Position numbers and translations under genes: made by a program
In this document: piece by piece, positions 36,197-45,139 of the stretch
Layout: every line of letters begins with the position of its first letter
Position numbering within the stretch: position 1 is the first letter of the stretch
Assembly: GCF_003390335.1 (NCBI RefSeq)
Contig: NZ_QUOU01000001.1
Coordinates: forward strand, 744,001 to 808,000
Direction of reading: 5' to 3'
Origin: Thalassotalea euphylliae
Lineage (GTDB): Bacteria; Pseudomonadota; Gammaproteobacteria; Enterobacterales; Alteromonadaceae
Length of the DNA: 64,000 nucleotides
Notes under the pieces: model-generated
Database searches by the model: none
Told to the model about the DNA's origin: nothing
What the model saw: only the letters and a program-made list of their open reading frames with translations

Positions 36197-37216
36197 ATGA
36201 AACTCAAGCTTTTTATTACGACATTTTTGGCCTTGTTACTTATCGGCTGTTTTCCTGCGCCTTCTCAAGACGCCAATCAGGAATTCCATCTACAAGGGCG
36301 TACGATGGGCACAACCTACAACATTAAAGTTGTGGCCAAGCAAGCACAATACGATCTGGCGCTTCTTCAGAAAGACATAGATGCTGCCTTAGTGGAAGTG
36401 AACAATCAGATGTCGACTTACCAGCAAGACTCTGAACTCACACAGTTCAACAATAGCCAAGGGGATCAGCCAACAGCAATCTCAACAGGTTTTAGAACTG
36501 TGGTGACCGAAGCGCTGCGCTTGGGTGAAATAACGGATGGCATGCTCAATGTGACAGTCGGCCCATTGGTTAACTTATGGGGCTTTGGCCCTGATTTAAA
36601 GCCTGAAAAAGTGCCATCTGCTGATGAACAAGCCGCGGCATTTGCCCGTATTGGTTTAGACAAATTGTTGTTGACTGAGCAAGGCTTAGCCAAAACCCAA
36701 GCCGATGTTTACTTAGATTTATCGACCATTGCCAAAGGCTGGGGGGTTGATGTAATTGCTGAATTACTTGAAGGCAAGGGCATTGAAAACTACTTAGTGG
36801 AAATCGGTGGTGAAATGCGCCTTAAAGGCTTTAAAGCGAATGGCACCTTATGGCATATCGCGGTTGAAAAGCCTATTACGAGTGAGCGTAGCGTACACCA
36901 AGTGATTGTGCCGCAAGACAATGCTGTTGCCACCTCTGGTGACTACCGTAACTATATCGAAGTGGCTGGCAAACGTTACTCGCATATTATTGACCCGCAA
37001 ACGGGCAAACCGATTGATCATCGTTTAGTGTCTGTGACTGTGATTCATCCATCTTCAATGACGGCAGACGGTTTATCGACGGCAATTATGGTGATGGGGC
37101 CAGAAAAAGGCTTAGCGTTTGCTGAGCAGCACGATTTGGCAGTAATGATGATCAGCAAAACCGACAAAGGTTTTGAAGAGATCAACACTAAGAAGTTTAT
37201 GCCATTCTTAAAATAG
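36197..37216 (+). CDS. apbE: ApbE FAD:protein FMN transferase
   Basis: Periplasmic flavin transferase that attaches FMN to Thr in the SGAT sites of NqrB and NqrC. The 339 residues start with a lipobox signal (LLLIGCFPAP, Cys at about 16), so it is a lipoprotein facing the periplasm. Family motifs are LQGRTMGTTYNIKVV, VNNQMSTYQQDSELTQFN, LDLSTIAKGWGVDVIAE, NYLVEIGGEMRLKG, VATSGDYRNY and SHIIDPQTGKP with the metal-binding T-rich end TADGLSTAIMVMG. It directly follows the nqr operon and its substrates are encoded there. Confidence 0.95.
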   Translation: MKLKLFITTFLALLLIGCFPAPSQDANQEFHLQGRTMGTTYNIKVVAKQAQYDLALLQKDIDAALVEVNNQMSTYQQDSELTQFNNSQGDQPTAISTGFRTVVTEALRLGEITDGMLNVTVGPLVNLWGFGPDLKPEKVPSADEQAAAFARIGLDKLLLTEQGLAKTQADVYLDLSTIAKGWGVDVIAELLEGKGIENYLVEIGGEMRLKGFKANGTLWHIAVEKPITSERSVHQVIVPQDNAVATSGDYRNYIEVAGKRYSHIIDPQTGKPIDHRLVSVTVIHPSSMTADGLSTAIMVMGPEKGLAFAEQHDLAVMMISKTDKGFEEINTKKFMPFLK

Positions 37217-37467
37217 CAGATGTCTGGTGTAAGGTTAGTTACTTAAATTGCTATTAGTGTCAGTTGATATTCAATTCATGTTATCCAATGCTAGGGCGAT
37301 GATAATCACTTAGCTGGAATGATTGAATGAAAAATCAGCTCGCTATTTTGTTTTGCTTGATGGAATGCGTTAAAATTTGCGCCGTAGTTGAAATTATCGT
37401 GTGTTAGTCGGGTCTAAATGGCCACACATGATAAATTAATCAGTATTTGCTTGGGCTCGCTTGGATT

Positions 37468-37707
37468 ATGATGACAGTATTTTTTATTACCCTAGGTTTG
37501 TTTTTACTTATTGCACTGGGTATGGCCGTTGGTTATATCTTTCAGCAGAAATCCCTAGCGGGCAGTTGTGGTGGCTTAGGCACGCTTGGTATCGACAAAG
37601 CCTGTAACTGCGATAACCCTTGTGAAAAGCGCCAAGAAAGAGAGCGCCAAGAAAGAGAGCGCAAAGTCGCTATGGCGAAAAACAGCATTGATATTAAAAC
37701 GCTGTAA
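37468..37707 (+). CDS. nqrM: NqrM (DUF539), Na+-NQR maturation protein
   Basis: Small membrane protein needed for Na+-NQR assembly, proposed to deliver iron to the NqrD/NqrE centre. From the ATG at 37468 it has 79 residues: one membrane helix (about 2-24) and the conserved Cys cluster SLAGSCGGLGTLGIDKACNC with a further DNPCEK. The tail has two copies of the charged hexamer RQERER, an in-frame duplication. A second ATG directly follows and an upstream TTG is in frame, so the start may shift by a codon or more. It sits about 250 bp after apbE with its own terminator. Confidence 0.92.
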   Translation: MMTVFFITLGLFLLIALGMAVGYIFQQKSLAGSCGGLGTLGIDKACNCDNPCEKRQERERQERERKVAMAKNSIDIKTL

Positions 37708-37728
37708 GTAAAAATTACCTCATCTTTG

Positions 37729-37755
37729 AAAAGGTCGCATTTGCGGCCTTTTTTA
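37729..37755 (+). terminator. Rho-independent terminator after nqrM
   Basis: AAAAGGTCGCA and TGCGGCCTTTTTT pair (one G-T wobble) around a tiny loop and end in a T-run, about 20 bp past the nqrM stop. Confidence 0.85.
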
Positions 37756-37916
37756 TGGCTGGCATGTTCGTTTCACCGATCAATTGGATGCCATTAGTCA
37801 CTATCGGGTGGCGACTGACCACAACTGACTTGCACGCTAAACAGGTATTTGCCATAACTTTACATCGTCGAGATTCCCGTAATCGCTATTAAAATACCAC
37901 CGACAAGGATATTGGA

Positions 37917-38705
37917 ATGAAAAAAGGCGCTTTATCCACCTTAACTATTGCCTACTTATTCGCGATCAGCGTTAACGCTAACTCGCTCAGCGTATGCGAG
38001 ACGGCTACTTGCATTGAGTACTTTAAGCAGTATCAAGCGGCAGCCACTCGTGGTCATGCCGGTGCCATGAGCTTGTTAGGTCAGCTTTATCAAGCGGGGT
38101 ATGGTACTGAAAAAAATACCAAAAAAGCGCTGCATTATTACAAGAAAGCAGCAAAAGGGGGCGATATTGCTGCTCACTATAAAGCGGGTCTTGTTTATCT
38201 TAGCGACCCAAATCTTAAAGATTTAGATAAGGGTGTTCGCTATTTAGCAACCGCTGCTAGAAAAAATTATAAGAATGCCAATTTTTTACTGGGTATTGCT
38301 TATCTGAGTAAAGATTTTGGTTTGCACGATCTGATAAAAGCAGACAGCTATCTAGCCAAATCTTATCGAGACAATCATCCTGATATGCCAGCTGTGATTG
38401 AGCTAATTCAGACATCACAGCCTATCACTGCGGAAAGCCTCCCTGACCTTTCCTCTGCACTCGCTAACCAACCTTTGGCTAAAAATGAAGAAGGTAGCTT
38501 GATATGGCCGAAAGGCGAAACTGAAGTGATTACCATTACTTCGCCGCCAATAGAGGAAGTGCTTACCGAGCAACTAGTGCTATATCGACGCCCAGCCAAA
38601 GCGTTGGGCTCGCGGTTACCGAATAGTCAGTGTAAAAATCAATTTGGGTGTTACTCTACTAGTGGTGCAGAAGGGCTGCTAGATTTTCCTTTCATCCGCT
38701 TCTAG
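37917..38705 (+). CDS. Sel1-repeat (TPR-like) secreted protein
   Basis: A 262-residue exported protein with a signal peptide (MKKGALSTLTIAYLFAISVNA-N) and Sel1-like repeats, which usually mediate protein-protein contacts. The clearest repeat is AMSLLGQLYQAGYGTEKNTKKALHYYKKAA (about 51-80). Two weaker ones follow (AHYKAGLVYL..., ANFLLGIAYL...), the last losing the consensus. The C-terminal third has no repeats and contains four spread Cys residues with the first near the N-terminus. It stands alone between nqrM and dinB, each flanked by terminators. No partner can be named. Confidence 0.85.
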   Translation: MKKGALSTLTIAYLFAISVNANSLSVCETATCIEYFKQYQAAATRGHAGAMSLLGQLYQAGYGTEKNTKKALHYYKKAAKGGDIAAHYKAGLVYLSDPNLKDLDKGVRYLATAARKNYKNANFLLGIAYLSKDFGLHDLIKADSYLAKSYRDNHPDMPAVIELIQTSQPITAESLPDLSSALANQPLAKNEEGSLIWPKGETEVITITSPPIEEVLTEQLVLYRRPAKALGSRLPNSQCKNQFGCYSTSGAEGLLDFPFIRF

Positions 38706-38740
38706 CTCTATAGCAAATTACTCGCTTTGGCTTTTAGATA

Positions 38741-38779
38741 GAGCTTAACTGTATTAATATACAGCTAAGCTCTTTTTTT
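38741..38779 (+). terminator. Rho-independent terminator after the Sel1 gene
   Basis: GAGCTTAACTGTAT pairs with ATACAGCTAAGCTC (one mismatch) and is followed by a T-run, about 35 bp past the stop. The stem is long and the call is firm. Confidence 0.85.
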
Positions 38780-38921
38780 ATGTTCTCATCAATTTTTTTT
38801 CAATATAAAAATAGAGGCCGAGCTCCATCCAGTAGCTAGCCGTTATTGATAACATAGCTGATAACATAGCGGCTAGGTTTGAGTAGTGTTCAGTATTTGT
38901 AAGGTAGGCTTTAAGGTAACG

Positions 38922-39986
38922 ATGCAAAGAAAAATTGCCCATATCGATATGGATGCCTTTTATGTGTCGGTCGAGATCAGAGACAACCCTGCATTAGCCA
39001 ATAGGCCGGTCGCCGTAGGTGGCAAATCGGATCGCCGAGGTGTACTGTCGACCTGTAACTATATTGCGCGCCAATATGGAGTCAGCTCGGCAATGCCGGT
39101 GGCGCTGGCGCGAAAAAAGTGTCCTGATTTAATTGTCGTGCCAGGACGAATGCAAGTGTATAAAGAAACCAGCGAGATTATTCGCGGCATATTTGAACGT
39201 TATACTGACAAAATTGAGCCACTGTCGCTGGATGAAGCCTACCTAGATTTATCTGACTCTGACTTACATCAAGGCTCTGCCACGTTAATTGCCCAAGAAA
39301 TTCGCCAAGAAATTGTTAAAGCAACTGGGCTCACCGCATCAGCGGGTATTGCACCACTAAAATTTGTTGCCAAAATTGCTTCTGATCTGAATAAACCCAA
39401 TGGCCAGTGCACGATAGCCCCAGATGAAATTTGGGACTTCTTAGCAGATTTATCACTGCGCAAAATCCCCGGAGTTGGTAAGGTCACCTCAGAAAAACTC
39501 AGTAAACTGGGTTTTAATACTTGCGGTGATATTCGCCGCTCTGATGAAGCTTATCTGATCAGTCGGTTTGGCAAATATGGGCGAGTATTATGGGCGCGCA
39601 GCCATGGTATTGATGAGCGAGAAGTACAAGTATCGCGCGTGCGAAAATCTGTGGGGGTTGAGCGCACTTTTGAATATGATATCAACAGCTATGATGAACT
39701 TAGCGAAATTATGGCGCAAAAGTTATTGCCCGAGCTTTATCGCCGTTCAGAAAAGTATCTAGCAACGTATGGAATGAACAAGCTTGGCGTGAAAGTAAAG
39801 TTTAATGATTTTGTGCAAACCACCAAAGATCAAAAAAGCCATGAAATTAGCTTGCCACTACTCAATGAACTCCTAAAAGAAGCCCTGCTTCGTGGTCAGG
39901 GTAAGCCAGTGCGATTATTAGGTATTCATATTGGCTTACAAGCGCCGGAAGAGCAGACAGCACAATTAGGGCTGGCGTTTGATTAA
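38922..39986 (+). CDS. dinB: DNA polymerase IV (Y family)
   Basis: Error-prone translesion polymerase. The ATG at 38922 has AAGG five bases upstream and gives the standard start MQRKIAHIDMDAFYVSVE (354 residues). A longer frame from 38886 is not supported. Catalytic acidic residues are in HIDMDAF and PLSLDEAYLDLSD, and the HhH region is IPGVGKVTSEKLSKLG. The little-finger domain is complete. The C-terminus lacks an obvious beta-clamp pentamer of the QxxLxL kind, though QTAQLGLAFD at the end is a candidate. An IS30 element begins 55 bp downstream. I see no clear LexA palindrome upstream. Confidence 0.96.
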   Translation: MQRKIAHIDMDAFYVSVEIRDNPALANRPVAVGGKSDRRGVLSTCNYIARQYGVSSAMPVALARKKCPDLIVVPGRMQVYKETSEIIRGIFERYTDKIEPLSLDEAYLDLSDSDLHQGSATLIAQEIRQEIVKATGLTASAGIAPLKFVAKIASDLNKPNGQCTIAPDEIWDFLADLSLRKIPGVGKVTSEKLSKLGFNTCGDIRRSDEAYLISRFGKYGRVLWARSHGIDEREVQVSRVRKSVGVERTFEYDINSYDELSEIMAQKLLPELYRRSEKYLATYGMNKLGVKVKFNDFVQTTKDQKSHEISLPLLNELLKEALLRGQGKPVRLLGIHIGLQAPEEQTAQLGLAFD

Positions 39987-40041
39987 ACCATTTTAAACAA
40001 TTGTTTTTAATCATGTTGTTGGCTGGTTCTTTTTGTCTTGA

Positions 40042-41115
40042 ATTCAACTAATAAGTGCAATCGTTTATGCAGCCACTAATTTCTCTGGCTGACCGGTAAA
40101 TAATTCATAAGGTGTTTTATAACCTCTTGTCTTTCTTGGGCGGTGATTGAGCTTATCAACTGCCGCCTGAATTTCTTCTTCACTAAGCGCCATAAAGTCT
40201 GTGCCTTTGGGAAAGTAACGTCGCAGTAAACCGTTAGTATTCTCATTGATACCTCGCTCCCACGAAGCGTAAGGGTGGGCGAAGTACACATCCGCTTCTA
40301 GCGCTTGAGCAATTCGCTCATGTTGAGCAAATTCTTTACCATTATCGAAGGTAATCGTCAGTACCTTTTCTTTGAGTGGCATAACACTATCAATGATAGC
40401 GTCTGCTGTAATATCAGCATGTTTGCTCTCAATACGCCTAACAACGGTATAAAGTGTCTTTCGCTCAACCAGTGTGACAAAGGCGTGTTGGCGCCCTTTT
40501 CCTATAACAGTATCACCTTCCCAATCACCAAGACGAGATTTTGTGTCAACTACCGCTGGGCGTTCATCAATACCGACACGGTTCACAAGTTGGCCACGCT
40601 TACTATAGCGGCCATAGCGTTTTTGGTATTTTTTACCTGCTCTGGTGAGAGATTTATACAGTTGACCACCTTGGGCTTTATCCTGATAAATATAGCGGTA
40701 AATACTCTCATGGTGCAGGGAAAGCTTTTCTTCTAATTTAATCCGTCCAGTAATTTGCTCTGGGCTAAAGTCTTGCTCAAGCAACCACTTAATCCAACCT
40801 TGGACCTGCTCTGTGATTTTGACTGACTTAGTAGCCGATTGACGTCTTTGTTTAGCCAATTGGTGAGCTTGTTTTGGTCGATAGCCCCTCAATCCTTTAT
40901 TGCGTCGTATCTCGCGTGAAATGGATGACGGACTGCGCTCTAAAATTTCAGCTATCTCTTTTTGACTATGTTTTGCTTTTAACAAAGCGTAAATCTGGTA
41001 TCGTTCAGCTTGTGTCAGCTGTTTGTAGTTCATAAGGCTATTTCCTTTGGCGAGAAAGTAGCCGAACTATAACAGCTGGCCACCTAACCTGAGAAATTGC
41101 ACTTATTATGCGAAT
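40042..41115. mobile_element. IS30-family insertion sequence
   Basis: About 1.07 kb bounded by imperfect inverted repeats. The left end has ATTCAACTAATAAGTGCAAT and the right end, read inward, ATTCGCATAATAAGTGCAAT; 17 of 20 bases match, with TAATAAGTGCAAT exact. One transposase ORF on the minus strand fills the element. Exact ends are uncertain by a few bases because the outer ATTC may be part of the target, and no clear direct repeat is visible. It lies between dinB and a helicase gene fragment. Confidence 0.85.
40065..41033 (-). CDS. IS30-family transposase
   Basis: DDE transposase of 322 residues, intact. The N-terminus is the IS30 helix-turn-helix (YKQLTQAERYQIYALLKAKHS, then EIAEILERSPSSISREIRRN). 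Catalytic residues are visible in GDWEGDTVIG (first D), TFDNGKEF (second D) and INENTNGLLRRYFPKGTD (E). The product should be able to move its own element. It is the only gene in the element. Confidence 0.95.
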   Translation of the reverse strand: MNYKQLTQAERYQIYALLKAKHSQKEIAEILERSPSSISREIRRNKGLRGYRPKQAHQLAKQRRQSATKSVKITEQVQGWIKWLLEQDFSPEQITGRIKLEEKLSLHHESIYRYIYQDKAQGGQLYKSLTRAGKKYQKRYGRYSKRGQLVNRVGIDERPAVVDTKSRLGDWEGDTVIGKGRQHAFVTLVERKTLYTVVRRIESKHADITADAIIDSVMPLKEKVLTITFDNGKEFAQHERIAQALEADVYFAHPYASWERGINENTNGLLRRYFPKGTDFMALSEEEIQAAVDKLNHRPRKTRGYKTPYELFTGQPEKLVAA

Positions 41116-41119
41116 CTAA

Positions 41120-42463
41120 GTCACAATAAAAATAGCGCCAGAAAAAATACCAGTATTACCCGCAATTGGTCAGCATTGGACTGTAACAGGCAAAAGAGAT
41201 GTTGCTCAAGTGGATACAGGTGATTATGAGATGGAGCAGCATACGTATGACTCACCAGAGTCTATACAATGCAGTCTACCAGAAAATGGCGAACAACTTA
41301 TTCGCTTCATTGGTAAAGAAAAAGATTTCAAAGGCATTGGTGAAGGTAAAGCTAGAGCATTGTGGGATGAGCTTGGGGAGGATTTTCACAAAGTTTTGCA
41401 AGATGATACTCCTAAAACAAGAAAAAGGCTCAGAAAGCTTCTAAGTGACGATTCCATTAGTGCGTTATTTGAAGGTTACAAAAAATACAAGAACCTTTCT
41501 CACTGTAATTGGATGTCTAATCATAAGATCCCTGCAAGCATACAACAGCGATTACTCAAACATCATGGTGAAAATTCCGTAAGGGCCATAAAACAAAACC
41601 CTTACTTGCTAATAGGTTTTGGTATGAAGTTTGAGGATATTGATTTACTAGTACAAAGCAATCAATTCAAAAACAAGTTAATAAACAACGACCCTAAACG
41701 ATTGAGTGCAGCACTAGAATTTTCAATTCGCAAAGAAGTTGAAAAAGGGCACACTTACACTAGTCAAGAAAGTTTACGGCCTTCTTTGCTAAAATTACTT
41801 AAGGATACTGAGCTGGTTTCTTTAGCTTTTCGGAAAGGGTACGACAAAGCGCAGTATATCTTACATCCAGAAACTGGAACCTATCACCCAACAGCTCAAT
41901 TGTTAATGGAGAGTGTCGTTGCGAAACGACTTAAATTACTTGCTTCAAAAACAGAGTTACTGGATGACAGAGCCAAAGCAGCATATGATTCAGCTAAAAA
42001 TGAACTTCCTTACGAAATATTGCAGAAGCAAGAAGTTGCTGTCGTTACCTGTTTAGATAATGCTGTAAGTTGTATAACAGGAGGTGCAGGCACTGGTAAA
42101 ACAACGGTTTTAAGAACAGCATTAAAGGCTTATCACCAAATAGGGTTTGAAGTTCACGCTGTAGCACTAAGTGGTCGTGCTGCAATGCGCCTTCACGAAT
42201 CAATAGGTTTTTTTACATCAACAATAGCCAAACTACTCAGGGACGAGCCTATTGAACCGAGTCAGGAAAAACCAAATCATCTCCTTGTAATTGACGAAGC
42301 TAGCATGATTGACATACCTACGATGTACCGATTAGTTAATCATATTCACCCATCCGTCAGAATTATTTTTACAGGTGATCCTGACCAACTCCCTCCCATC
42401 GGTTGCGGTAAGGTTCTTGCTGATATCGTATCATCACAATCTATTGCCAACACAGAGCTAGAT
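41120..42463 (+). pseudogene. RecD2/TraA-like superfamily-1 helicase, truncated at both ends
   Basis: An open frame of about 448 codons trapped between the IS30 and an IS3 element. It resembles the RecD2/YrrC group: a beta-rich start (HWTVTGKRDVAQV), a helix-hairpin-helix (GIGEGKARALWDELG), then the ATPase core with Walker A GGAGTGKTT, Walker B VIDEASMI and motif III GDPDQLPPIG. It stops at SSQSIANTELD, where the IS3 end supplies TGA, so motifs IV-VI are missing. The start codon is also missing: the frame is open right up to the IS30 boundary, and no N-terminal part survives on the dinB side. The product cannot be an active helicase. Base composition is more AT-rich than the flanking core genes. 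Confidence 0.85.
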
Positions 42464-42526
42464 TGAACTGGTTTAATTGAGCCGGACACTTTAATAAAGG
42501 ACAATGTTCCAATATTGAGGTGTTAA

Positions 42527-42814
42527 ATGACAAAACGAAAAAACAAAACCTATACAACCGAATTTAAACAAGAAGCTGTAGCTTTAGTGACTGAGCAAGG
42601 CTATACGGTCTCACAAGCCGCAGCCTCTTTGGGAATTACAACTAAACTCATTTATAACTGGAAAGCTAAACTTGAACAACAACAAGCTGGCAATGCGTTA
42701 AGTGAAGGTGAACGAGCAGAGCTAAAACGACTGAGAAAAGAAGTTAAAGAACTCAAAGTGGAGAAAGAGATCTTAAAAAAGGCAAGCGCCTTCTTTGCGA
42801 AAGAAATGAAGTAA
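42527..42814 (+). CDS. IS3-family OrfA (transposase helix-turn-helix subunit)
   Basis: A 95-residue OrfA. It has a helix-turn-helix (TTEFKQEAVALVTEQGYTVS, QAAASLGITTKLIYNWKAK) and then a leucine-zipper coiled coil (RAELKRLRKEVKELKVEKEIL) ending KKASAFFAKEMK. Near its end the A AAA AAG slippery heptamer allows fusion to OrfB. Sequence is intact. Confidence 0.93.
   Translation: MTKRKNKTYTTEFKQEAVALVTEQGYTVSQAAASLGITTKLIYNWKAKLEQQQAGNALSEGERAELKRLRKEVKELKVEKEILKKASAFFAKEMK
42775..42781 (+). promoter_or_regulatory. Programmed -1 frameshift site of IS3 copy 1
   Basis: The heptamer AAAAAAG is read as A AAA AAG in the OrfA frame, and a slip of one base backward enters the OrfB frame. After the slip the frame is open without stop through KGKRLLCERNEVKYEF into OrfB. 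This is the standard way IS3 elements make OrfAB transposase. Confidence 0.8.
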
Positions 42815-42861
42815 AGTACGAGTTCGTCAAAGCCAATAGTCAGGCTCATGACGTCCGCAAG

Positions 42862-43683
42862 ATGTGTGCTGTGATGCAAGTCAGTCGCTCTGCTTACTAT
42901 GCATGGCTCAAACGGCCAGCCAAGTTAATTACGGCAGAAGAGCTTCATTTATATCGGCGAGCTAAAGCGCTGTTTAAACGCAGTCGTGAAAGCTTGGGCT
43001 ATCGCGAGCTACATAAAAACTTACGCAAAGAAGGCTTTGAAATTGGTAAGCACAGAACTCGAAAGCTCATGGAAGCGTTGAACCTGAAAGTAAAGCAGCG
43101 AGTTGCCTACAAGGTAACAACGAAGCGTAAGCATGCTGATGCAGTTGCAGATAATTTGCTTAATCAGAACTTTAATCCGTTGGGGCCAAATCAGATTTGG
43201 GCTGGTGATGTGACTTATTTAAAAACAGGCGAAGGTTGGATGTATCTTGCTGTTGTGATGGATTTATATTCTCGACGCATTGTTGGTTGGCATATAGATA
43301 AACGTATGACGACTGACTTAGTGATGAAAGCCATGATTAGGGCTTATAACCTGAGAAAACCAGCTAAAGGCTTAGTATTCCACTCTGACCGAGGCTCTCA
43401 ATACACCAGTAAGCGTTACCGTCAGCTGCTCGAACAATTTGGTATTCGAGCGAGTATGGGTGATGTGGGAGCCTGTTGGGATAACGCAGTAGTGGAGAGG
43501 TTCTTTGGCAGTTTGAAACATGATTGGTTACTTAAAGTGGCTCAACCTACGCGTGAGCATATGAAAAATGATGTTGTCGATTATATGAAGTATTACAACT
43601 TAGAAAGACTGCATTCAGCTAATAGTGATCTGTCACCAGTAGAGTATGAAAATTCTTTTAGAAAAGTGTCCGGCTGGAGTTGA
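42862..43683 (+). CDS. IS3-family OrfB (catalytic transposase part)
   Basis: Catalytic domain of the transposase, 273 residues from the first internal ATG. In reality it is made as an OrfAB fusion whose frame extends upstream to the slippery site. HTH_21-type N-terminus (SRSAYYAWLKRP), then the integrase core with DDE residues in WAGDVTYLKTGEGW, VFHSDRGSQYTS and NAVVERFFGSLKHDW. The sequence is full-length and ends just inside the right terminal repeat. Confidence 0.94.
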   Translation: MCAVMQVSRSAYYAWLKRPAKLITAEELHLYRRAKALFKRSRESLGYRELHKNLRKEGFEIGKHRTRKLMEALNLKVKQRVAYKVTTKRKHADAVADNLLNQNFNPLGPNQIWAGDVTYLKTGEGWMYLAVVMDLYSRRIVGWHIDKRMTTDLVMKAMIRAYNLRKPAKGLVFHSDRGSQYTSKRYRQLLEQFGIRASMGDVGACWDNAVVERFFGSLKHDWLLKVAQPTREHMKNDVVDYMKYYNLERLHSANSDLSPVEYENSFRKVSGWS

Positions 43684-43745
43684 CCAGAACAATTTCTGAT
43701 TGAAGAATGAGTGGACATCTTTTTAATACAGAAAATGAAAGTTTA

Positions 43746-43838
43746 TTAGATATAATCATTAAAATTAGCTTCTAAACTAAGATACGTTGTAACAATCATA
43801 ATACCGGCTAAAAAGCCTTCATTGGCTGCACCTACTAA
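43746..43838 (-). pseudogene. 3' piece of the IS256-split thioredoxin-reductase-like gene
   Basis: Read on the minus strand from the target duplication, this piece continues the reductase frame as GAANEGFLAGIMIVTTYLSL and reaches a stop at 43746. The motif AANEGFLAG is the normal C-terminal FAD/dimer motif of thioredoxin reductases. The other part of the gene lies on the far side of the IS256 (45132-45985). Joining the two at the 8-bp duplication restores one ORF of 312 codons without a frameshift. Confidence 0.85.
43831..43838. repeat. Left target-site duplication of the IS256 element
   Basis: CCTACTAA, repeated exactly at 45132-45139 on the other side of the element. Eight bases is the normal duplication length for IS256-family transposition. 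Confidence 0.88.
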
Positions 43839-45131
43839 GAGGGCGTTCAGAATTCTGTGTCAGCCTAAATTGCTAAATATCTAGCACGCCATCTAATCGC
43901 CCCTCGAAGTGGATGGCTAATTGCGACAATGTCAGGTTCCAACTGTGGATTGGCATTGTCCATTTCTTCGAAGCGTTCAATATGCCCGCATACAATAATT
44001 TCATCAAGCTATTTTCGTTCGGGAAAGCGCCTTTCGTTTTGGTCAATTTCCTAAACTGGCGGTGCACTGCCTCGATAGCATTGGTGGTGTAAATAGCTTT
44101 GCGCACGTAGTCTGGATACTTGAAGTAAACCGACAAGTTAGCCCATTTTCTGCGCCAAGACTCAATCACGATGGGATATAGCTTGCCCCATTTAGCATCT
44201 AATTCGTCTAAGGCTGCTTCTGCGGCATCTTTGGTCGTTGCACGGTAAACAGGCTTTAAGTCCGCCATAAATGCTTTCTGGTGCTTTGAAGCAACATACT
44301 TCATCGAGTTACGAATTTGATGAATAACGCACTGTTGAACCTCTGTTTCAGGATAGATAGTACCAATGGCCTCAGGAAAGCCTTTAAGTCCATCAACACA
44401 AGCAATTAAAATATCGGATACGCCGCGATTGTGTAAATCGGTGAGCACTGATAGCCAGTAGTTAGCGCCTTCGCTTTCTGAGACGTATAAGCCAAGTAAC
44501 TCTTTGCGACCTTCGATATTTATGCCGAGTACGGTGTAAACAGCTTTGCTAACATAACGGCCACTTTCCTTGATTTTATAGTGAATAGCATCAAGCCAGA
44601 TAAACGGGTACAGCGTATCAAGGCTACGTGATTGCCACGCTTTTAGCTCTGGTATGAGCTGGTCTGTAACGCCTGTTATCGTGGCTTCTGAGATTTCAAT
44701 GCCGTACATTTCCTGAACATGGCTGCGAATATCACGATAGCTCATGCCTAACGCAAACATGGATAGGATTTTATGGTCAATCTCAGCGGTTAGCTTAGTT
44801 TGATTTTTCTTAACGAGTTGAGGTTCAAATGAGCCAGTACGGTCTCTTGGGGTTTCAAGCTCAAACTGGCCTACGGAGGATTTAACCGTTTTCTTGCTTG
44901 TACCGTTCTTACGGTTAGGTTGTTGCTCTGAGTCTAGGTGTTGCTCTAGCTCGGCTTTGAGTGCAGCTTCTGTTAATTGTTTAATGAGTGGCGTTAAAAC
45001 ACCATCTTCACCCGTTAACCCTTTACCTGATTGAAGTTCTGCTAATGCTTTGTTGAAGTCGAAAGATTGAGTCATGTGTCATTCCTATTTTCTTAATATT
45101 ACTGAAATGACACAGATTTCTAAACACTACC
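43839..45131. mobile_element. IS256-family insertion sequence
   Basis: A 1293-bp element. Left end GAGGGCGTTCAGAATTCTGT and right end read inward GGTAGTGTTTAGAAATCTGT are imperfect inverted repeats continuing with GTCA. Both sides carry the direct repeat CCTACTAA. It contains one minus-strand transposase. The intact duplication and ORF point to a simple, recent insertion, which split a flavin oxidoreductase gene. Confidence 0.93.
43873..45075 (-). CDS. IS256-family (mutator type) transposase
   Basis: DDE transposase of 400 residues, the usual length. Recognised by the N-terminal DGVLTPLIKQLTEAALKAELEQHL, by KKTVKSSVGQFELETPRDR, by LGMSYRDIRSHVQEMYGIEIS, and by the mutator signature around CVDGLKGFPEAIGTIYPETEVQQCVIHQIRNS. 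Catalytic D residues are in IWLDAIHYKI and ACVDGLKGF; the E follows in the helical C-terminal part. It is intact and presumably active. Its 5' end is overlapped by the run-on frame of the interrupted reductase, which is an artefact. Confidence 0.95.
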   Translation of the reverse strand: MTQSFDFNKALAELQSGKGLTGEDGVLTPLIKQLTEAALKAELEQHLDSEQQPNRKNGTSKKTVKSSVGQFELETPRDRTGSFEPQLVKKNQTKLTAEIDHKILSMFALGMSYRDIRSHVQEMYGIEISEATITGVTDQLIPELKAWQSRSLDTLYPFIWLDAIHYKIKESGRYVSKAVYTVLGINIEGRKELLGLYVSESEGANYWLSVLTDLHNRGVSDILIACVDGLKGFPEAIGTIYPETEVQQCVIHQIRNSMKYVASKHQKAFMADLKPVYRATTKDAAEAALDELDAKWGKLYPIVIESWRRKWANLSVYFKYPDYVRKAIYTTNAIEAVHRQFRKLTKTKGAFPNENSLMKLLYAGILNASKKWTMPIHSWNLTLSQLAIHFEGRLDGVLDI

Positions 45132-45139
45132 CCTACTAA
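45132..45139. repeat. Right target-site duplication of the IS256 element
   Basis: Second copy of CCTACTAA, matching 43831-43838. It lies inside the reductase coding sequence (codons for Leu-Val-Gly). Confidence 0.88.

Larger units (their letters stand above)
42464..43691. mobile_element. IS3-family insertion sequence, copy 1
   Basis: A 1228-bp element with inverted ends that share AGCCGGACACTTT: the left end starts TGAACTGGTT and the right end, read inward, starts TGTTCTGGTC. It contains two overlapping-frame ORFs on the plus strand joined by a frameshift site. The flanking 3-4 bases differ (GAT on the left, ATT on the right), so there is no visible target duplication. This suggests that DNA next to one end was deleted after insertion. 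Confidence 0.9.

Noticed and set aside
45023..45131. 35-residue C-terminal extension of the reductase (VVFRNLCHFSNI...)
   Set aside because: These codons are the IS256 terminal repeat and transposase leader read in another frame; the native end lies on the other side of the element.
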